A stretch of 64,000 nucleotides of DNA from an uncultured Prevotella sp. (GTDB lineage Bacteria; Bacteroidota; Bacteroidia; Bacteroidales; Bacteroidaceae), in assembly GCA_946998295.1 (NCBI GenBank), contig CAMPYS010000007.1, forward strand, positions 1 to 64,000. The letters run 5' to 3'. The number at the start of each line of letters is the position of its first letter. Positions within the stretch are counted from its first letter, which is position 1. Below the pieces are notes generated by a model, which was not told the DNA's origin, did no database searches, and saw only the letters and a program-made list of their open reading frames with translations. Both the position numbers and the translations under genes were made by a program. This document shows positions 17,258 through 26,722 of the stretch, piece by piece.

Positions 17258-18499
17258 ATGGCAAAAGTTATAATAATTGGAGCAGGTGGCGTAGCCACTG
17301 TTACAGCCTTTAAAATGGCTATGAATAGAGATTTCTTTGATGATGTATTAATAGCAAGCCATCATAAAGAAAAATGTGACGATTTAGTAAATGCTATTAC
17401 TACTAAAGGATACAATAGTAATGCATTTAGTACAATACAGTTAGATGCTGAAAACGTAAGCGAAATGGTAAAAGTATTCAACAAGTATAAGCCAAAACTT
17501 GTAATAAATCTCGCTTTACCATATCAAGACCTAACTATAATGGAAGCATGCTTACAAAGTAAATGTAATTATCTTGATACTGCGAATTATGAGCCAAAAG
17601 ACAAAGCGCACTTTGAATATAGCTGGCAATGGGCTTATAAAGATAAGTTTGAAAAAGCTGGTCTAACTGCAATACTTGGATGTGGATTCGACCCTGGAGT
17701 ATCACAAGCATTCACAGCATACGCAGCAAAACACCATTTTGATGAAATACAATACTTAGATATTGTAGATTGCAATGCAGGAAATCATCATAAAGCTTTC
17801 GCGACTAATTTTAACCCAGAGATAAATATTCGTGAAATAACACAAAAAGGACTTTTTTACGAAAACGGAAAATGGATAGAAACAGAACCATTAGAAATTC
17901 ATAAAAGCCTTACATACCCTAATATTGGGGCTAAAGATTCATATCTAATGCACCATGAAGAACTTGAATCTTTAGTTAAAAATTATCCTACATTAAAACG
18001 TGCACGCTTTTGGATGACTTTTGGAAAACAATATCTAACATATTTAGATTGTATACAACAACTTGGAATGGGACGCATAGACGAAATAGAGTATGAAGCA
18101 CCAGTAGCAAATAAAAAAGGAATAAAAGAAAAAGTAAAAATAGTTCCACTTCAATTTCTAAAGGCCGTACTGCCTAACCCTAAAGACTTAGGAAAAAACT
18201 ATGATGGAGAAACATCAATAGGATGCAGAATAAAAGGCATAAAGGATGGAAAAGAAAAAACATACTACATATATAATAACTGTAAGCATCAAGACGCATA
18301 TAATGAAACTGGGATGCAAGCTGTAAGCTATACAACAGGCGTACCTGCTATGGTTGGTGCAATGATGTTCTTGAAAGGTCTTTGGGCGAAACCCGGAGTA
18401 TGGAATGTAGAAGACTTTGATCCTGATCCTTTTTTAGATGAACTTGCAAAACAAGGACTACCATGGCACGAAATAATTAACGAAGATATAGAACTATAA
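17258..18499 (+). CDS. Saccharopine dehydrogenase family protein, probable carboxynorspermidine dehydrogenase
   Basis: 413 residues, the length of carboxy(nor)spermidine dehydrogenases, which condense a diamine with aspartate semialdehyde using NADPH in the alternative spermidine pathway. The N-terminal Rossmann motif is VIIIGAGGVATVTAFKMA (about 4-21). NLALPYQDLTIMEACL, YLDTANYEP and GCGFDPGVSQAF are family hallmarks, and the GVPAMVGAMM segment near the end is also typical. The partner decarboxylase (nspC type) is not in this window. The function as polyamine enzyme rather than lysine-pathway enzyme is inferred from length and from what is usual in Bacteroidales. Confidence 0.85.
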   Translation: MAKVIIIGAGGVATVTAFKMAMNRDFFDDVLIASHHKEKCDDLVNAITTKGYNSNAFSTIQLDAENVSEMVKVFNKYKPKLVINLALPYQDLTIMEACLQSKCNYLDTANYEPKDKAHFEYSWQWAYKDKFEKAGLTAILGCGFDPGVSQAFTAYAAKHHFDEIQYLDIVDCNAGNHHKAFATNFNPEINIREITQKGLFYENGKWIETEPLEIHKSLTYPNIGAKDSYLMHHEELESLVKNYPTLKRARFWMTFGKQYLTYLDCIQQLGMGRIDEIEYEAPVANKKGIKEKVKIVPLQFLKAVLPNPKDLGKNYDGETSIGCRIKGIKDGKEKTYYIYNNCKHQDAYNETGMQAVSYTTGVPAMVGAMMFLKGLWAKPGVWNVEDFDPDPFLDELAKQGLPWHEIINEDIEL

Positions 18500-18556
18500 C
18501 CTTTGTATATTCACTTTTTTAGAAAAGGTAATAGTTTTAATAAAATAAAAAAGAAA

Positions 18557-19576
18557 ATGGCAAAAGAAGAAAAGATAAATAAAAATTCATCAAACGATCG
18601 CCTTAAAGCCTTAGAAGCCACTATGGCCAAAATTGAAAAAGATTTTGGTAAAGGTGCTATTATGAAAATGGGAGACGAACAAATAACAGATGTAGAAGTT
18701 ATCCCAACAGGTAGTATAAACTTAGATATAGCATTAGGTGTAGGTGGGTACCCAAGAGGAAGAATAATAGAAATTTTTGGTCCAGAAAGTTCTGGAAAAA
18801 CAACTTTAGCTATACATGCTATAGCAGAAGCACAAAAACAAGGAGGTATAGCCGCTTTTATTGATGCAGAGCATGCATTTGACCGTTTCTATGCGGCAGA
18901 CTTAGGCGTTGATGTAGATAATCTATGGATTTCTCAACCAGATAATGGAGAACAAGCTTTAGAAATTGCTGACCAACTAATTCGCTCTTCAGCGATTGAT
19001 ATTCTTGTAGTAGACTCTGTTGCTGCACTAACTCCAAAGAAAGAAATAGAGGGAGATATGGGAGACTCAAACCTTGGTCTACAAGCAAGATTAATGAGCC
19101 AAGCGCTACGTAAGCTAACATCAACCATCAGTAAAACTAATACATGTTGCATTTTCATCAACCAGTTACGTGAAAAAATAGGAGTTGTATATGGAAGTCC
19201 AGAAACAACAACAGGTGGTAATGCTCTAAAATTTTATAGTTCTGTACGTCTTGATATACGTAAAATTACATCATTAAAAGATGGAGAAGATGTAAAAGGT
19301 AATAGGGTAAGAGTAAAAATAATAAAAAATAAAGTTGCTCCACCATTCCGTAAAGCAGAATTTGATATTATCTTTGGTGAAGGTATATCAAAAACTGGAG
19401 AAATATTAGATTTAGCTGTAGACAATGATATTATCAAAAAAAGTGGAAGTTGGTACAGTTACAATGGAACAAAACTTGCTCAAGGACGAGATGCAACAAA
19501 GACAATGTTAAAAGACAACCCTGAGGTATTAGAAGAAATAACATTATTACTTAAGGATACTATTTCTGCAAAATAA
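18557..19576 (+). CDS. recA: Recombinase RecA
   Basis: This forms ATP-dependent filaments on single-stranded DNA for homologous recombination and SOS induction. 339 residues from the ATG at 18557 (MAKEEKINKNSS); an upstream in-frame start at 18503 adds 18 unrelated residues and is not preferred. Walker A GPESSGKTTLAIHAIAEAQK lies near residues 71-90, Walker B is ILVVDSVAAL, loop L1/L2 is seen as GDMGDSNLGLQARLMSQALR and the stretch before GGNALKFY, and FINQLREKIGV is canonical. The C-terminal tail is short and only mildly acidic. It lies 57 bases behind the dehydrogenase gene and may be cotranscribed. Terminator at 19619. Confidence 0.98.
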   Translation: MAKEEKINKNSSNDRLKALEATMAKIEKDFGKGAIMKMGDEQITDVEVIPTGSINLDIALGVGGYPRGRIIEIFGPESSGKTTLAIHAIAEAQKQGGIAAFIDAEHAFDRFYAADLGVDVDNLWISQPDNGEQALEIADQLIRSSAIDILVVDSVAALTPKKEIEGDMGDSNLGLQARLMSQALRKLTSTISKTNTCCIFINQLREKIGVVYGSPETTTGGNALKFYSSVRLDIRKITSLKDGEDVKGNRVRVKIIKNKVAPPFRKAEFDIIFGEGISKTGEILDLAVDNDIIKKSGSWYSYNGTKLAQGRDATKTMLKDNPEVLEEITLLLKDTISAK

Positions 19577-19618
19577 AAGAAACAATATTTATTTTATTAT
19601 TATTTTTGTTAATATTTG

Positions 19619-19649
19619 GCTGAGTCTATTAAATAGGCTCAGCTTTTTT
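19619..19649 (+). terminator. Intrinsic terminator of recA
   Basis: GCTGAGTCTA and TAGGCTCAGC pair (one G-U) around TTAAA, followed by six T. Confidence 0.9.
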
Positions 19650-19672
19650 ATACAGTACTACATCTATTTTAT

Positions 19673-19692
19673 CACATTTATAGGACAGTACC
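19673..19692 (-). repeat. Solitary IS256-type terminal sequence
   Basis: CACATTTATAGGACAGTACC matches the reverse complement of the left end of the IS at 36103 at 19 of 20 positions. There is no transposase around it. It is a leftover end, 32 bases from tRNA-Pro. Confidence 0.6.
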
Positions 19693-19724
19693 CATCCTCT
19701 TAATCTCTTATTTCATATAAGAGG

Positions 19725-19797
19725 TCGGGATGAGGCGATTCGAACGCCCGACCACTACGTCCCGAACGTAGTACGCTACCAACTGCGCTACATCCCG
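19725..19797 (-). tRNA. tRNA-Pro (CGG anticodon)
   Basis: On the minus strand: acceptor CGGGATG, D-arm GCGCAGTTGGTAGCGT, anticodon stem CTACG/CGTAG with loop TTCGGGA (anticodon CGG), T-loop GTTCGAATC, acceptor CATCCCG plus A. 73 nt, CCA not encoded. Confidence 0.95.
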
Positions 19798-19834
19798 ATT
19801 TATTGATGTACTTTACAAAGTTATAAAAATATAA

Positions 19835-22009
19835 TCAATTAGCCATTTCTGATATAAACTTAATACGAACTAAACGTATTTCTTCTTCTGTATAGTCAGA
19901 GCCTAATTCTTCTAAAGCCTCATCTATACTGTCAGTTGTACTGTCCATAAAATAATCATATATATCATCTATTTTATCCTCGTCATAAATATCATAAAGA
20001 AAATAATCGATATTCAACTTTGTACCACTGTATACTATTTCCTCTATCTTGAAAAGTAATTCTCCAAATTCAAGTCCTTCTGTTGTTGCTATGTCATCTA
20101 ATGGTAACTTTCTATCAATACTTTGAATTATTTTTACTTTCTGCATAGATCGTTTTACAACTGTACGAACACGTAATTCTTCTGGACGTTCAATACCTTT
20201 TTCTTTACAATATTTTTTAATTAATGTACAAAATTCTGCACCATAACGTTTTGCTTTACCTGTCCCTACTCCTTGAATATTTTGAAGTTCTTTTTCATCA
20301 ATAGGATACATCATTGCCATTTGCTCTAATGATATGTCTTGAAATATAACATAAGATGGTATATTTTGGATACGAGCTATTTTTTTTCTTAAAGCTTTTA
20401 GCATGGAAAATAATTCTGGGTCTAAAACAGAAGATTCGCCCATTATATTGTCATCATTATCATCAGACTTAAATTCTCTATCTAATACTATGGTAAACTC
20501 TTTAGGATTATCTAAAAATTTGATACCTAATTCTGTTAATTTAATAATTCCATAGGCTTCTACATCTTTACGTAAATAGCCATTTATCAATGCTTGGCGA
20601 ATAACAGGATTCCAAACTTTAGGATTTTCATTTTCGCCTAAGCCAAATTCGTCTAAATCATTGTGCTTATGTGCTTTAATATCATCTGTTGCTCTACCCT
20701 TTACGAAATCTATAATATATTCTTGACGAAAATTTTCATTTAATGCTCGTACTGATTTAAGTACTATAATTAATAATTTAGTTGCTTCTATTTTCTTTTG
20801 TGGATGACGACAGTTATCGCACATTCCACAATTATCTTTTGGATAATCTTCTCCAAAATAATGAAGTAGTATCTTACGACGACAAATAGAAGACTCTGCA
20901 TAGGCTTCTGTTTCTTGTAATAATTGTTTCCCTATATCTTGTTCAGAAATAGGTTTTCCTTCCATAAACTTTTCAAGCTTCTGCAAATCACGCTTAGAGT
21001 AGAACACTATACACATTCCTTCTTGACCATCTCTACCTGCCCGTCCTGTCTCTTGGTAATATCCTTCTAAACTTTTAGGTATGTCATAATGAATAACAAA
21101 CCTCACATCTGGTTTATCTATCCCCATACCAAAAGCTATTGTTGCTACTATAACATCAATCTCTTCCATCAAAAAGCTATCTTGTGTTTTAGACCTTGTT
21201 TCAGAGTCAAGCCCTGCATGATATGGGGCAGCTTTTATATCATTAGCTTGTAATATTGCAGAAAGTTCCTCTACTTTCTTTCTTGAAAGACAATAAATTA
21301 TACCACTTTTACCTGTATTCTGTTTGATAAATTTTATAATTTGCTTATTAGTATCATCCTCATTTTTCTTTAACCGAACTTCATAATAAAGGTTAGGACG
21401 ATTAAAAGAGCTTTTAAAAGCAGCACAACCTTCTATACCTAAGTTTTTTACTATATCAGAACGTACCTTATCCGTTGCAGTTGCTGTTAAAGCTATTATT
21501 GGTGCCTTACCTATTTCATCAATAGCATGACGTATATTTCGATATTCAGGTCGAAAGTCATGTCCCCATTCTGATATACAATGTGCCTCATCTATAGCAT
21601 AAAAACTAACATTTATAGTTTGGAAAAACTTTATATTATCTTCTTTATTCAAAGATTCTGGAGCAACATATAAAAGTTTTGTTCTACCAGCTTGTATATC
21701 TTTCTTAACAGTATCAATTTCGTTCTTTCTCAATGAAGAGTTAAGATAATGAGCTACTCCATTTTCAGAGCTAATACCATTTATAACATCTACCTGATTT
21801 TTCATCAATGCAATCAAAGGTGAAATTACAATTGCTGTACCATCCATTAAAAGAGAAGGTAACTGATAACATAAACTTTTACCACCTCCTGTAGGCATTA
21901 ATACAAAACTATCATTTCCATCTAAAACATTACGGATAATTGCTTCTTGATCTCCCTTGAATTTATCAAATCCAAAATAATGTTTAAGTTCCTTTGCTAT
22001 ATCTATCAT
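19835..22009 (-). CDS. recQ: ATP-dependent DNA helicase RecQ
   Basis: A 3'-5' helicase acting in recombination and fork repair. 724 residues, longer than E. coli RecQ (about 610). Motif I is MPTGGGKSLCYQLP, the DEAH box reads FYAIDEAHCISEWGHDFRP, and motif VI is YYQETGRAGRDGQ. The RQC zinc site is CRRKILLHYFG followed by CGMCDNC. The HRDC domain is at about 540-600 (YVIFQDISLEQMA, IQGVGTGKAKRYG). The extra C-terminal 110 residues (about 615-724), ending in acidic helices, resemble the extension of Bacteroidetes RecQ proteins. It begins 25 bases after clpX ends and is probably in the same transcript. Confidence 0.96.
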   Translation of the reverse strand: MIDIAKELKHYFGFDKFKGDQEAIIRNVLDGNDSFVLMPTGGGKSLCYQLPSLLMDGTAIVISPLIALMKNQVDVINGISSENGVAHYLNSSLRKNEIDTVKKDIQAGRTKLLYVAPESLNKEDNIKFFQTINVSFYAIDEAHCISEWGHDFRPEYRNIRHAIDEIGKAPIIALTATATDKVRSDIVKNLGIEGCAAFKSSFNRPNLYYEVRLKKNEDDTNKQIIKFIKQNTGKSGIIYCLSRKKVEELSAILQANDIKAAPYHAGLDSETRSKTQDSFLMEEIDVIVATIAFGMGIDKPDVRFVIHYDIPKSLEGYYQETGRAGRDGQEGMCIVFYSKRDLQKLEKFMEGKPISEQDIGKQLLQETEAYAESSICRRKILLHYFGEDYPKDNCGMCDNCRHPQKKIEATKLLIIVLKSVRALNENFRQEYIIDFVKGRATDDIKAHKHNDLDEFGLGENENPKVWNPVIRQALINGYLRKDVEAYGIIKLTELGIKFLDNPKEFTIVLDREFKSDDNDDNIMGESSVLDPELFSMLKALRKKIARIQNIPSYVIFQDISLEQMAMMYPIDEKELQNIQGVGTGKAKRYGAEFCTLIKKYCKEKGIERPEELRVRTVVKRSMQKVKIIQSIDRKLPLDDIATTEGLEFGELLFKIEEIVYSGTKLNIDYFLYDIYDEDKIDDIYDYFMDSTTDSIDEALEELGSDYTEEEIRLVRIKFISEMAN

Positions 22010-22034
22010 TTTGCCAATTAATACTGTTTATAGC

Positions 22035-23264
22035 TTATTTTACTTTTATATTTGCTTTGCTTAACTGGGTACTAACATAATCAACATCTACAATATATTC
22101 TTTAATATTGGTTGATGGTATATCAAACATTTTGTCGATAAGTACAGCTTCGACTATTGAGCGTAACCCTCTAGCACCTAACTTATATTCTATCGCCTTA
22201 TCTACAATGTAGTCTAAGGCCTCATCAGTAAATGATAGTTTAACACCATCCATCTCAAATAATTTAATATATTGCCTTATTATAGAGTTTTTGGGTTCAG
22301 TTAGTATTTTACGTAAAGCATCTCTATTTAGAGGTTTTAAATATGTTAATACTGGTAAACGTCCTATTATTTCAGGGATTAGTCCAAAAGAACGTAAATC
22401 TTGAGGCAAAACATATTGCAGTAAATCTTCTTTATCTATCTTTGCTACATTTTGAACAGAATTATAACCTATAACATGTGTATTTAAGCGTTGTGCGATT
22501 TTACGTTCTATTCCGTCAAATGCTCCTCCGCAGATAAAAAGAATATTTTTTGTATTTACATGAATATAATCTTGGTCAGGATGTTTACGTCCTCCCTTAG
22601 GTGGAACATTTACTATTGTGCCTTCAAGTAGCTTTAATAGTCCCTGTTGCACGCCTTCGCCACTAACATCACGTGTTATACTTGGATTATCACTTTTACG
22701 TGCTACTTTATCTATTTCATCTATAAAAACTATACCACGCTCTGCATCTTCAAGATTATAATCAGCTACTTGAAGTAATCGAGACAATATACTTTCAACA
22801 TCTTCTCCCACATAACCTGCTTCTGTAAGAACTGTGGCATCTACTATTGTAAAAGGAACTTTTAGCAGTTTAGCTATAGTCCGTGCTAACAATGTTTTAC
22901 CTGTACCTGTAGAACCTACCATTATGATGTTACTCTTGTCTATCTCTACATCATCTTTTTTAGTAGAATCTATTTGCTCTAAACGTTTATAATGATTATA
23001 GACAGCAACTGAAAGATAACGTTTAGCATCATCTTGTCCTATTATATACTCATCAAGAAATGCTTTTATTTCGTGTGGCTTTGGAATAGTATTAAAATCA
23101 AAATGACAAGTACTATGAGATTTTTTACCTAATACTCCTGCTTCTTCCAAAATTCTATAAGCCTTTTGCGTGCATTCAGAACATATACAACCTGTCTCTC
23201 CATACAACAAAAGCCCTACTTGTTTTTCTGTTTTGCCACATAAGCAACATTTATTTTCTTTCAT
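22035..23264 (-). CDS. clpX: ATP-dependent Clp protease ATP-binding subunit ClpX
   Basis: The AAA+ unfoldase that feeds substrates to ClpP. 409 residues. The N-terminal zinc-binding domain is visible as CCLCGK and CICSEC (about 5-31). Walker A is GSTGTGKTLLART, the pore-loop region is AGYVGEDVESIL, Walker B is IVFIDEIDKVARKS, and the sensor/arginine region GARGLRSIVEAVL comes near the end. ClpP-contact residues lie in the usual loop around VPPKGGRKHP; I could not fix the IGF tripeptide exactly. Its start overlaps the end of clpP by 14 bases, indicating translational coupling. Confidence 0.97.
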   Translation of the reverse strand: MKENKCCLCGKTEKQVGLLLYGETGCICSECTQKAYRILEEAGVLGKKSHSTCHFDFNTIPKPHEIKAFLDEYIIGQDDAKRYLSVAVYNHYKRLEQIDSTKKDDVEIDKSNIIMVGSTGTGKTLLARTIAKLLKVPFTIVDATVLTEAGYVGEDVESILSRLLQVADYNLEDAERGIVFIDEIDKVARKSDNPSITRDVSGEGVQQGLLKLLEGTIVNVPPKGGRKHPDQDYIHVNTKNILFICGGAFDGIERKIAQRLNTHVIGYNSVQNVAKIDKEDLLQYVLPQDLRSFGLIPEIIGRLPVLTYLKPLNRDALRKILTEPKNSIIRQYIKLFEMDGVKLSFTDEALDYIVDKAIEYKLGARGLRSIVEAVLIDKMFDIPSTNIKEYIVDVDYVSTQLSKANIKVK

Positions 23265-23940
23265 CAGATATGTCGCCTTTTTTTCGTTCTAAAACTTGGT
23301 CTATCATTCCATAATCCTTAGCTTCTTCAGAAGTCATCCAATAATTTCTATCGCTATCATTCCAAACTTTATCATAAGGTTGATGTGAATGATTACTTAT
23401 AATTGTATATAATTCTTTTTTGAACTTTATTATCTCTTTAGCTTCTATTTCTATATCTGATGCTTGTCCCTGAACACCACCTAAAGGTTGATGAATCATT
23501 ACACGACTATGCGGTAAAGCAAAACGTTTACCTTCTGCACCAGCTACAAGAAGCACTGCACCCATTGATGCAGCCATACCAGTACACATAGTTGATACAT
23601 CGCTTGTAATAAATTGCATTGTATCATAAATTCCTAACCCTGCTGTGACACTTCCACCAGGTGAGTTTATATAAATTGATATATCTTTATCAGGTTCTAC
23701 AGAATCTAAATAAAGTAACTGGGCTTGAAGTGTATTTGCTGTATAATCATCTATTTGTGTTCCAAGGAAAATTATACGATCCATCATAAGACGTGAAAAA
23801 ACATCCATTTGGGTTACGTTAAGTTTACGCTCTTCTAATATATATGGATTTAAATACTGATTTTGGTATTTTATAACATCATCAAGTACCATACCATCAA
23901 TTCCTATATGCTTTGTTGCATATTTTCTAAAATCATTCAT
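23251..23940 (-). CDS. clpP: ATP-dependent Clp protease proteolytic subunit ClpP
   Basis: The serine protease that forms the tetradecameric chamber with ClpX. 229 residues; an N-terminal extension of about 30 residues, typical of Bacteroidales, precedes the core and is probably a propeptide. The oxyanion region is INSPGGSVTAGLGIYD, the catalytic Ser lies in GMAASMGAVLLVAG, and the catalytic His is in HSRVMIHQPLGG. Trigger factor, which often precedes clpP, is not here; the gene is divergent from murF. The promoter at 24063 gives a leader of about 115 nt with a hairpin (23970-24001). Confidence 0.97.
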   Translation of the reverse strand: MNDFRKYATKHIGIDGMVLDDVIKYQNQYLNPYILEERKLNVTQMDVFSRLMMDRIIFLGTQIDDYTANTLQAQLLYLDSVEPDKDISIYINSPGGSVTAGLGIYDTMQFITSDVSTMCTGMAASMGAVLLVAGAEGKRFALPHSRVMIHQPLGGVQGQASDIEIEAKEIIKFKKELYTIISNHSHQPYDKVWNDSDRNYWMTSEEAKDYGMIDQVLERKKGDISDERK

Positions 23941-23969
23941 CTAAAATATCAAAATTAAAATTTCAAACA

Positions 23970-24001
23970 AGGAGAAACTATATATATATATTATTTCTCC
24001 A
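23970..24001 (-). promoter_or_regulatory. Hairpin in the clpP leader
   Basis: GGAGAAA and TTTCTCC (7-bp arms) bracket a long AT loop, between the clpP promoter and start codon. A regulatory role is only possible, not shown. Confidence 0.3.
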
Positions 24002-24062
24002 TCAATATTTATTTTCCAATAAATTTAAATCGATAAATACTGTATTTATTCTTATTATAAGA

Positions 24063-24070
24063 CAAAGATA
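24063..24070 (-). promoter_or_regulatory. -7 box of clpP-clpX-recQ
   Basis: CAAAGATA on the plus strand is TATCTTTG on the minus strand, 123 bases before the clpP ATG. Confidence 0.6.
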
Positions 24071-24291
24071 TAAAAAATATAACAAACAACAAAGAATATT
24101 ACCACAGTTATACAGAAGCAACATCTAAACAAATACTTTATTATAGATGATTTGCTATGCTATAGACATATAAAATACTGATATTTCCAAATTCTTTTTT
24201 ATTTTATGTATATTCTTTACTATCAAAAGTAGAAGAAAATATTTTACTACTGAAAAATATTCTTAGTATATAACAATATATTACCTTTGCA

Positions 24292-24299
24292 ATAAAGAT
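24292..24299 (+). promoter_or_regulatory. -7 box of murF
   Basis: TACCTTTG fits TAnnTTTG, 20 bases before the murF ATG. Confidence 0.6.
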
Positions 24300-24319
24300 A
24301 TATAAATAAAAAATGAGAT

Positions 24320-25624
24320 ATGGATTTTAAAGAAATATATAATATATACAAAGAGCATCCTATAATTACAACAGATAGTCGTAACTGTCCAAATAATAGT
24401 ATTTTTATTGCACTAAAAGGGGCTAATTTTAATGGAAACAAATTTGCTAAAACTGCATTAGAAAATGGTTGTAGTTATGCTATAGTTGATGATAAAGATT
24501 ATTACGATTCTAATAGTCCACAACTCATACTCGTAGAGGACTCTCTGATTACATATAAAAAGATAGCCCAAAAACATAGAGAAGAGTTTCATATTCCTAT
24601 AATAGGGATAACTGGAACAAATGGAAAAACAACTTCTAAAGAGCTTATATCTACTGTGTTAACTAAAAAATTTAATGTACTACATACAGAAGGCAATTTC
24701 AATAACGATATAGGTGTGCCAAAAACTCTTTTAAGAATAAACCACACACATAATATTGCTGTCATTGAAATGGGAGCATCTCATCAAGGTGATATTAAGA
24801 AATTGGTTGAATATGTTGAACCAACTTGTGGACTAATTACTAATGTAGGTTATGCTCATTTAGAAGGATTTGGTAGTTTTGAGGGTGTAAAGAAAACAAA
24901 GGGAGAATTATACGATTATCTTAAAACTAACAATTGCTTATTATTCCTAAATAATAGCAATAAGAACTTGGTTAAAATGGCTGAGGATAGGCATATATCA
25001 AATTTAACAACCTATGGACAAAATAGTTCGGCACATATACAAGGAGAATTTGTAAATTGTAATCCTTTCTTAAACTTTAAATGGAAATCTGCTAACAATG
25101 ACACATGGCATGAAGTAAAAACACACCTTATAGGCTCTTATAATATTGATAACCTACTGGCTGCAATTGCCATAGGGGTGCATTTCAATATTAGTGATGA
25201 AGATATTTGCCATGCTTTAGAAAATTACATTCCCAACAATAATAGGTCACAATTGATTAAAACTAAAAAAAATAATCTAATTGTAGATGCTTACAACGCT
25301 AATCCCTCAAGTATGAAAGCTGCTATTGATAATTTTAAAATTATGGATGTTAAAAATAAAATGCTTATACTTGGAGATATGAATGAGTTAGGAGAGTCTT
25401 CTGCAATAGAGCATCAAAAAATCATAGAACTAATTAATAACTGCGGACTGTCCAACGTTTGGTTAGTAGGTGATAAATTTAAACAAACAAATAGTACTTT
25501 CAAGAAATTTAAAGATATAACAGAAGTAAAAGAATATATAAAAACAAATTGTCCTGTAAATCAATATATATTGATAAAGGGAAGTAATACTATCAGACTA
25601 TTTGAATTATCTAATCTACTCTAA
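24320..25624 (+). CDS. murF: UDP-N-acetylmuramoyl-tripeptide--D-alanyl-D-alanine ligase
   Basis: The last cytoplasmic ligase of the peptidoglycan precursor pathway, adding D-Ala-D-Ala. 434 residues. The ATP loop is GITGTNGKTTSKELISTVL (about 96-114). TEGNFNNDIGVPKTLLRI, AVIEMGASHQGDI and DAYNANPSSMKAAIDNF are MurF hallmarks. Three domains in usual order: substrate binding 1-80, central ATPase, C-terminal. It is a single gene outside the mur-fts cluster, as in other Bacteroidales. Its 3' end faces the HhH gene with a 7-base gap. Confidence 0.96.
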   Translation: MDFKEIYNIYKEHPIITTDSRNCPNNSIFIALKGANFNGNKFAKTALENGCSYAIVDDKDYYDSNSPQLILVEDSLITYKKIAQKHREEFHIPIIGITGTNGKTTSKELISTVLTKKFNVLHTEGNFNNDIGVPKTLLRINHTHNIAVIEMGASHQGDIKKLVEYVEPTCGLITNVGYAHLEGFGSFEGVKKTKGELYDYLKTNNCLLFLNNSNKNLVKMAEDRHISNLTTYGQNSSAHIQGEFVNCNPFLNFKWKSANNDTWHEVKTHLIGSYNIDNLLAAIAIGVHFNISDEDICHALENYIPNNNRSQLIKTKKNNLIVDAYNANPSSMKAAIDNFKIMDVKNKMLILGDMNELGESSAIEHQKIIELINNCGLSNVWLVGDKFKQTNSTFKKFKDITEVKEYIKTNCPVNQYILIKGSNTIRLFELSNLL

Positions 25625-25631
25625 AATTATA

Positions 25632-26618
25632 TTAGAAACATATATAAGGCTCTAAGCGTTTTATTACAGCTGGTGGAAACTCCTTTAAACATCTAAGTTG
25701 AGATAAACTTGTTATGTCGCCTTTCAAACGTCTATAATCCAATATACGTTTTGCCATATAGAAATCAATATAGGGATGTTTACGTAACTGATTAATACTA
25801 AGTTTATTGATATTAATCTTACGTATTGAGCTTCTTTTAACTTCAAAAAATGGTAATGATTCTAAAGGAAATTCGTCTATTTCCTTTAATTGTCCAACAT
25901 CTACATATCCGCCTAATCTTTCCCTATAATTAATTATTGCTCTTGCCCAGCCTGAACCTATTCCAGGCACTTTTTTTAGTTGTGTAGTGTCTGCAATAGC
26001 TATGTTAATATGCTGTCCAACCTTTATTTTTATAGGAAATTTTACTGTATCTCGACTTATCTTTTTATATGCTACATAAGTATCATTCTTTTTATAAGCC
26101 TCGTATGCCTCGTGTATTTTCTGCCTTTCAAGAATTTTATTTTGCTCATATTGCTTAATCTTATCTAATGTAGAAGCAGGAAGCCACTCGTCTCCAATAT
26201 GAATATATGGCTCTAACTCTTCATATTTTTTACGTGTTAGCCCATATAACTTAGCTATATCTTCTGGCGAACGAAACACTCCACCTTTTTCTCTATATTT
26301 ATAAATATTTCTAATTTGAAATGGTGTAAATCCAAGACGGTATAAAGTTTCTGCATCTGCTGTATTTGGATCAAAAGGAAAAAGTTCTACCTTTCTACCA
26401 TTTGGCAATTCATAAGATGAATATTTTTTCTTATTATATATATTATAATAATATGATTTACGTTTATTTAAAATACTATCAGCTTTAGAAACTATAGTAA
26501 TCTCATCGCTTGTTCCCATTATATAAATAGTAGCAATTGCTAATATACCTAAAAATACCACAAATAGAATTACAAAACGATCTGTTTTTGAAAAATAAAA
26601 AAAGTTTTTAATATACAT
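25632..26618 (-). CDS. Membrane-anchored helix-hairpin-helix (ComEA-like) protein
   Basis: 328 residues. One membrane segment (about 14-36, FVILFVVFLGILAIATIYIM) leaves the rest outside the cytoplasm. Three helix-hairpin-helix units follow: about 85-140 (FDPNTADAETLYRLGFTPFQ, FRSPEDIAKLYGL), about 210-255 (LKKVPGIGSGWARAIINYRE) and about 270-325 (LSINQLRKHPYIDFYMAKRI). This resembles ComEA, the periplasmic DNA receptor of natural transformation, though with more repeats. Proteins of this shape are widespread in Bacteroidetes without proof of a role in DNA uptake. No competence genes adjoin. Confidence 0.82.
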   Translation of the reverse strand: MYIKNFFYFSKTDRFVILFVVFLGILAIATIYIMGTSDEITIVSKADSILNKRKSYYYNIYNKKKYSSYELPNGRKVELFPFDPNTADAETLYRLGFTPFQIRNIYKYREKGGVFRSPEDIAKLYGLTRKKYEELEPYIHIGDEWLPASTLDKIKQYEQNKILERQKIHEAYEAYKKNDTYVAYKKISRDTVKFPIKIKVGQHINIAIADTTQLKKVPGIGSGWARAIINYRERLGGYVDVGQLKEIDEFPLESLPFFEVKRSSIRKININKLSINQLRKHPYIDFYMAKRILDYRRLKGDITSLSQLRCLKEFPPAVIKRLEPYICF

Positions 26619-26694
26619 AACTATATATTATAATCTATAATTGTTTAGTTGTAATGAGTTTTCTGATAGATGCAAATATAAAAAAAATATTTAT

Positions 26695-26702
26695 TACTTT
26701 TG
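26695..26702 (+). promoter_or_regulatory. -7 box of the VanZ-like gene
   Basis: TACTTTTG fits TAnnTTTG. It lies inside the longer reading frame from 26654, which supports ATG 26723 as the start. Confidence 0.6.
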
Positions 26703-26722
26703 CGTTAAATAATCAGCGATTT

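Larger units (their letters stand above)
23941..24319. other. Divergent intergenic region between clpP and murF
   Basis: It holds the clpP leader hairpin, the clpP promoter (24063-24070) and the murF promoter (24292-24299). The roughly 220 bases between the promoters are AT-rich and I see nothing else in them. Confidence 0.6.

Noticed and set aside
18503..18556. 18-residue N-terminal extension of RecA
   Set aside because: The extension lacks RecA character, and ATG 18557 gives the normal MAKEEK-type start.
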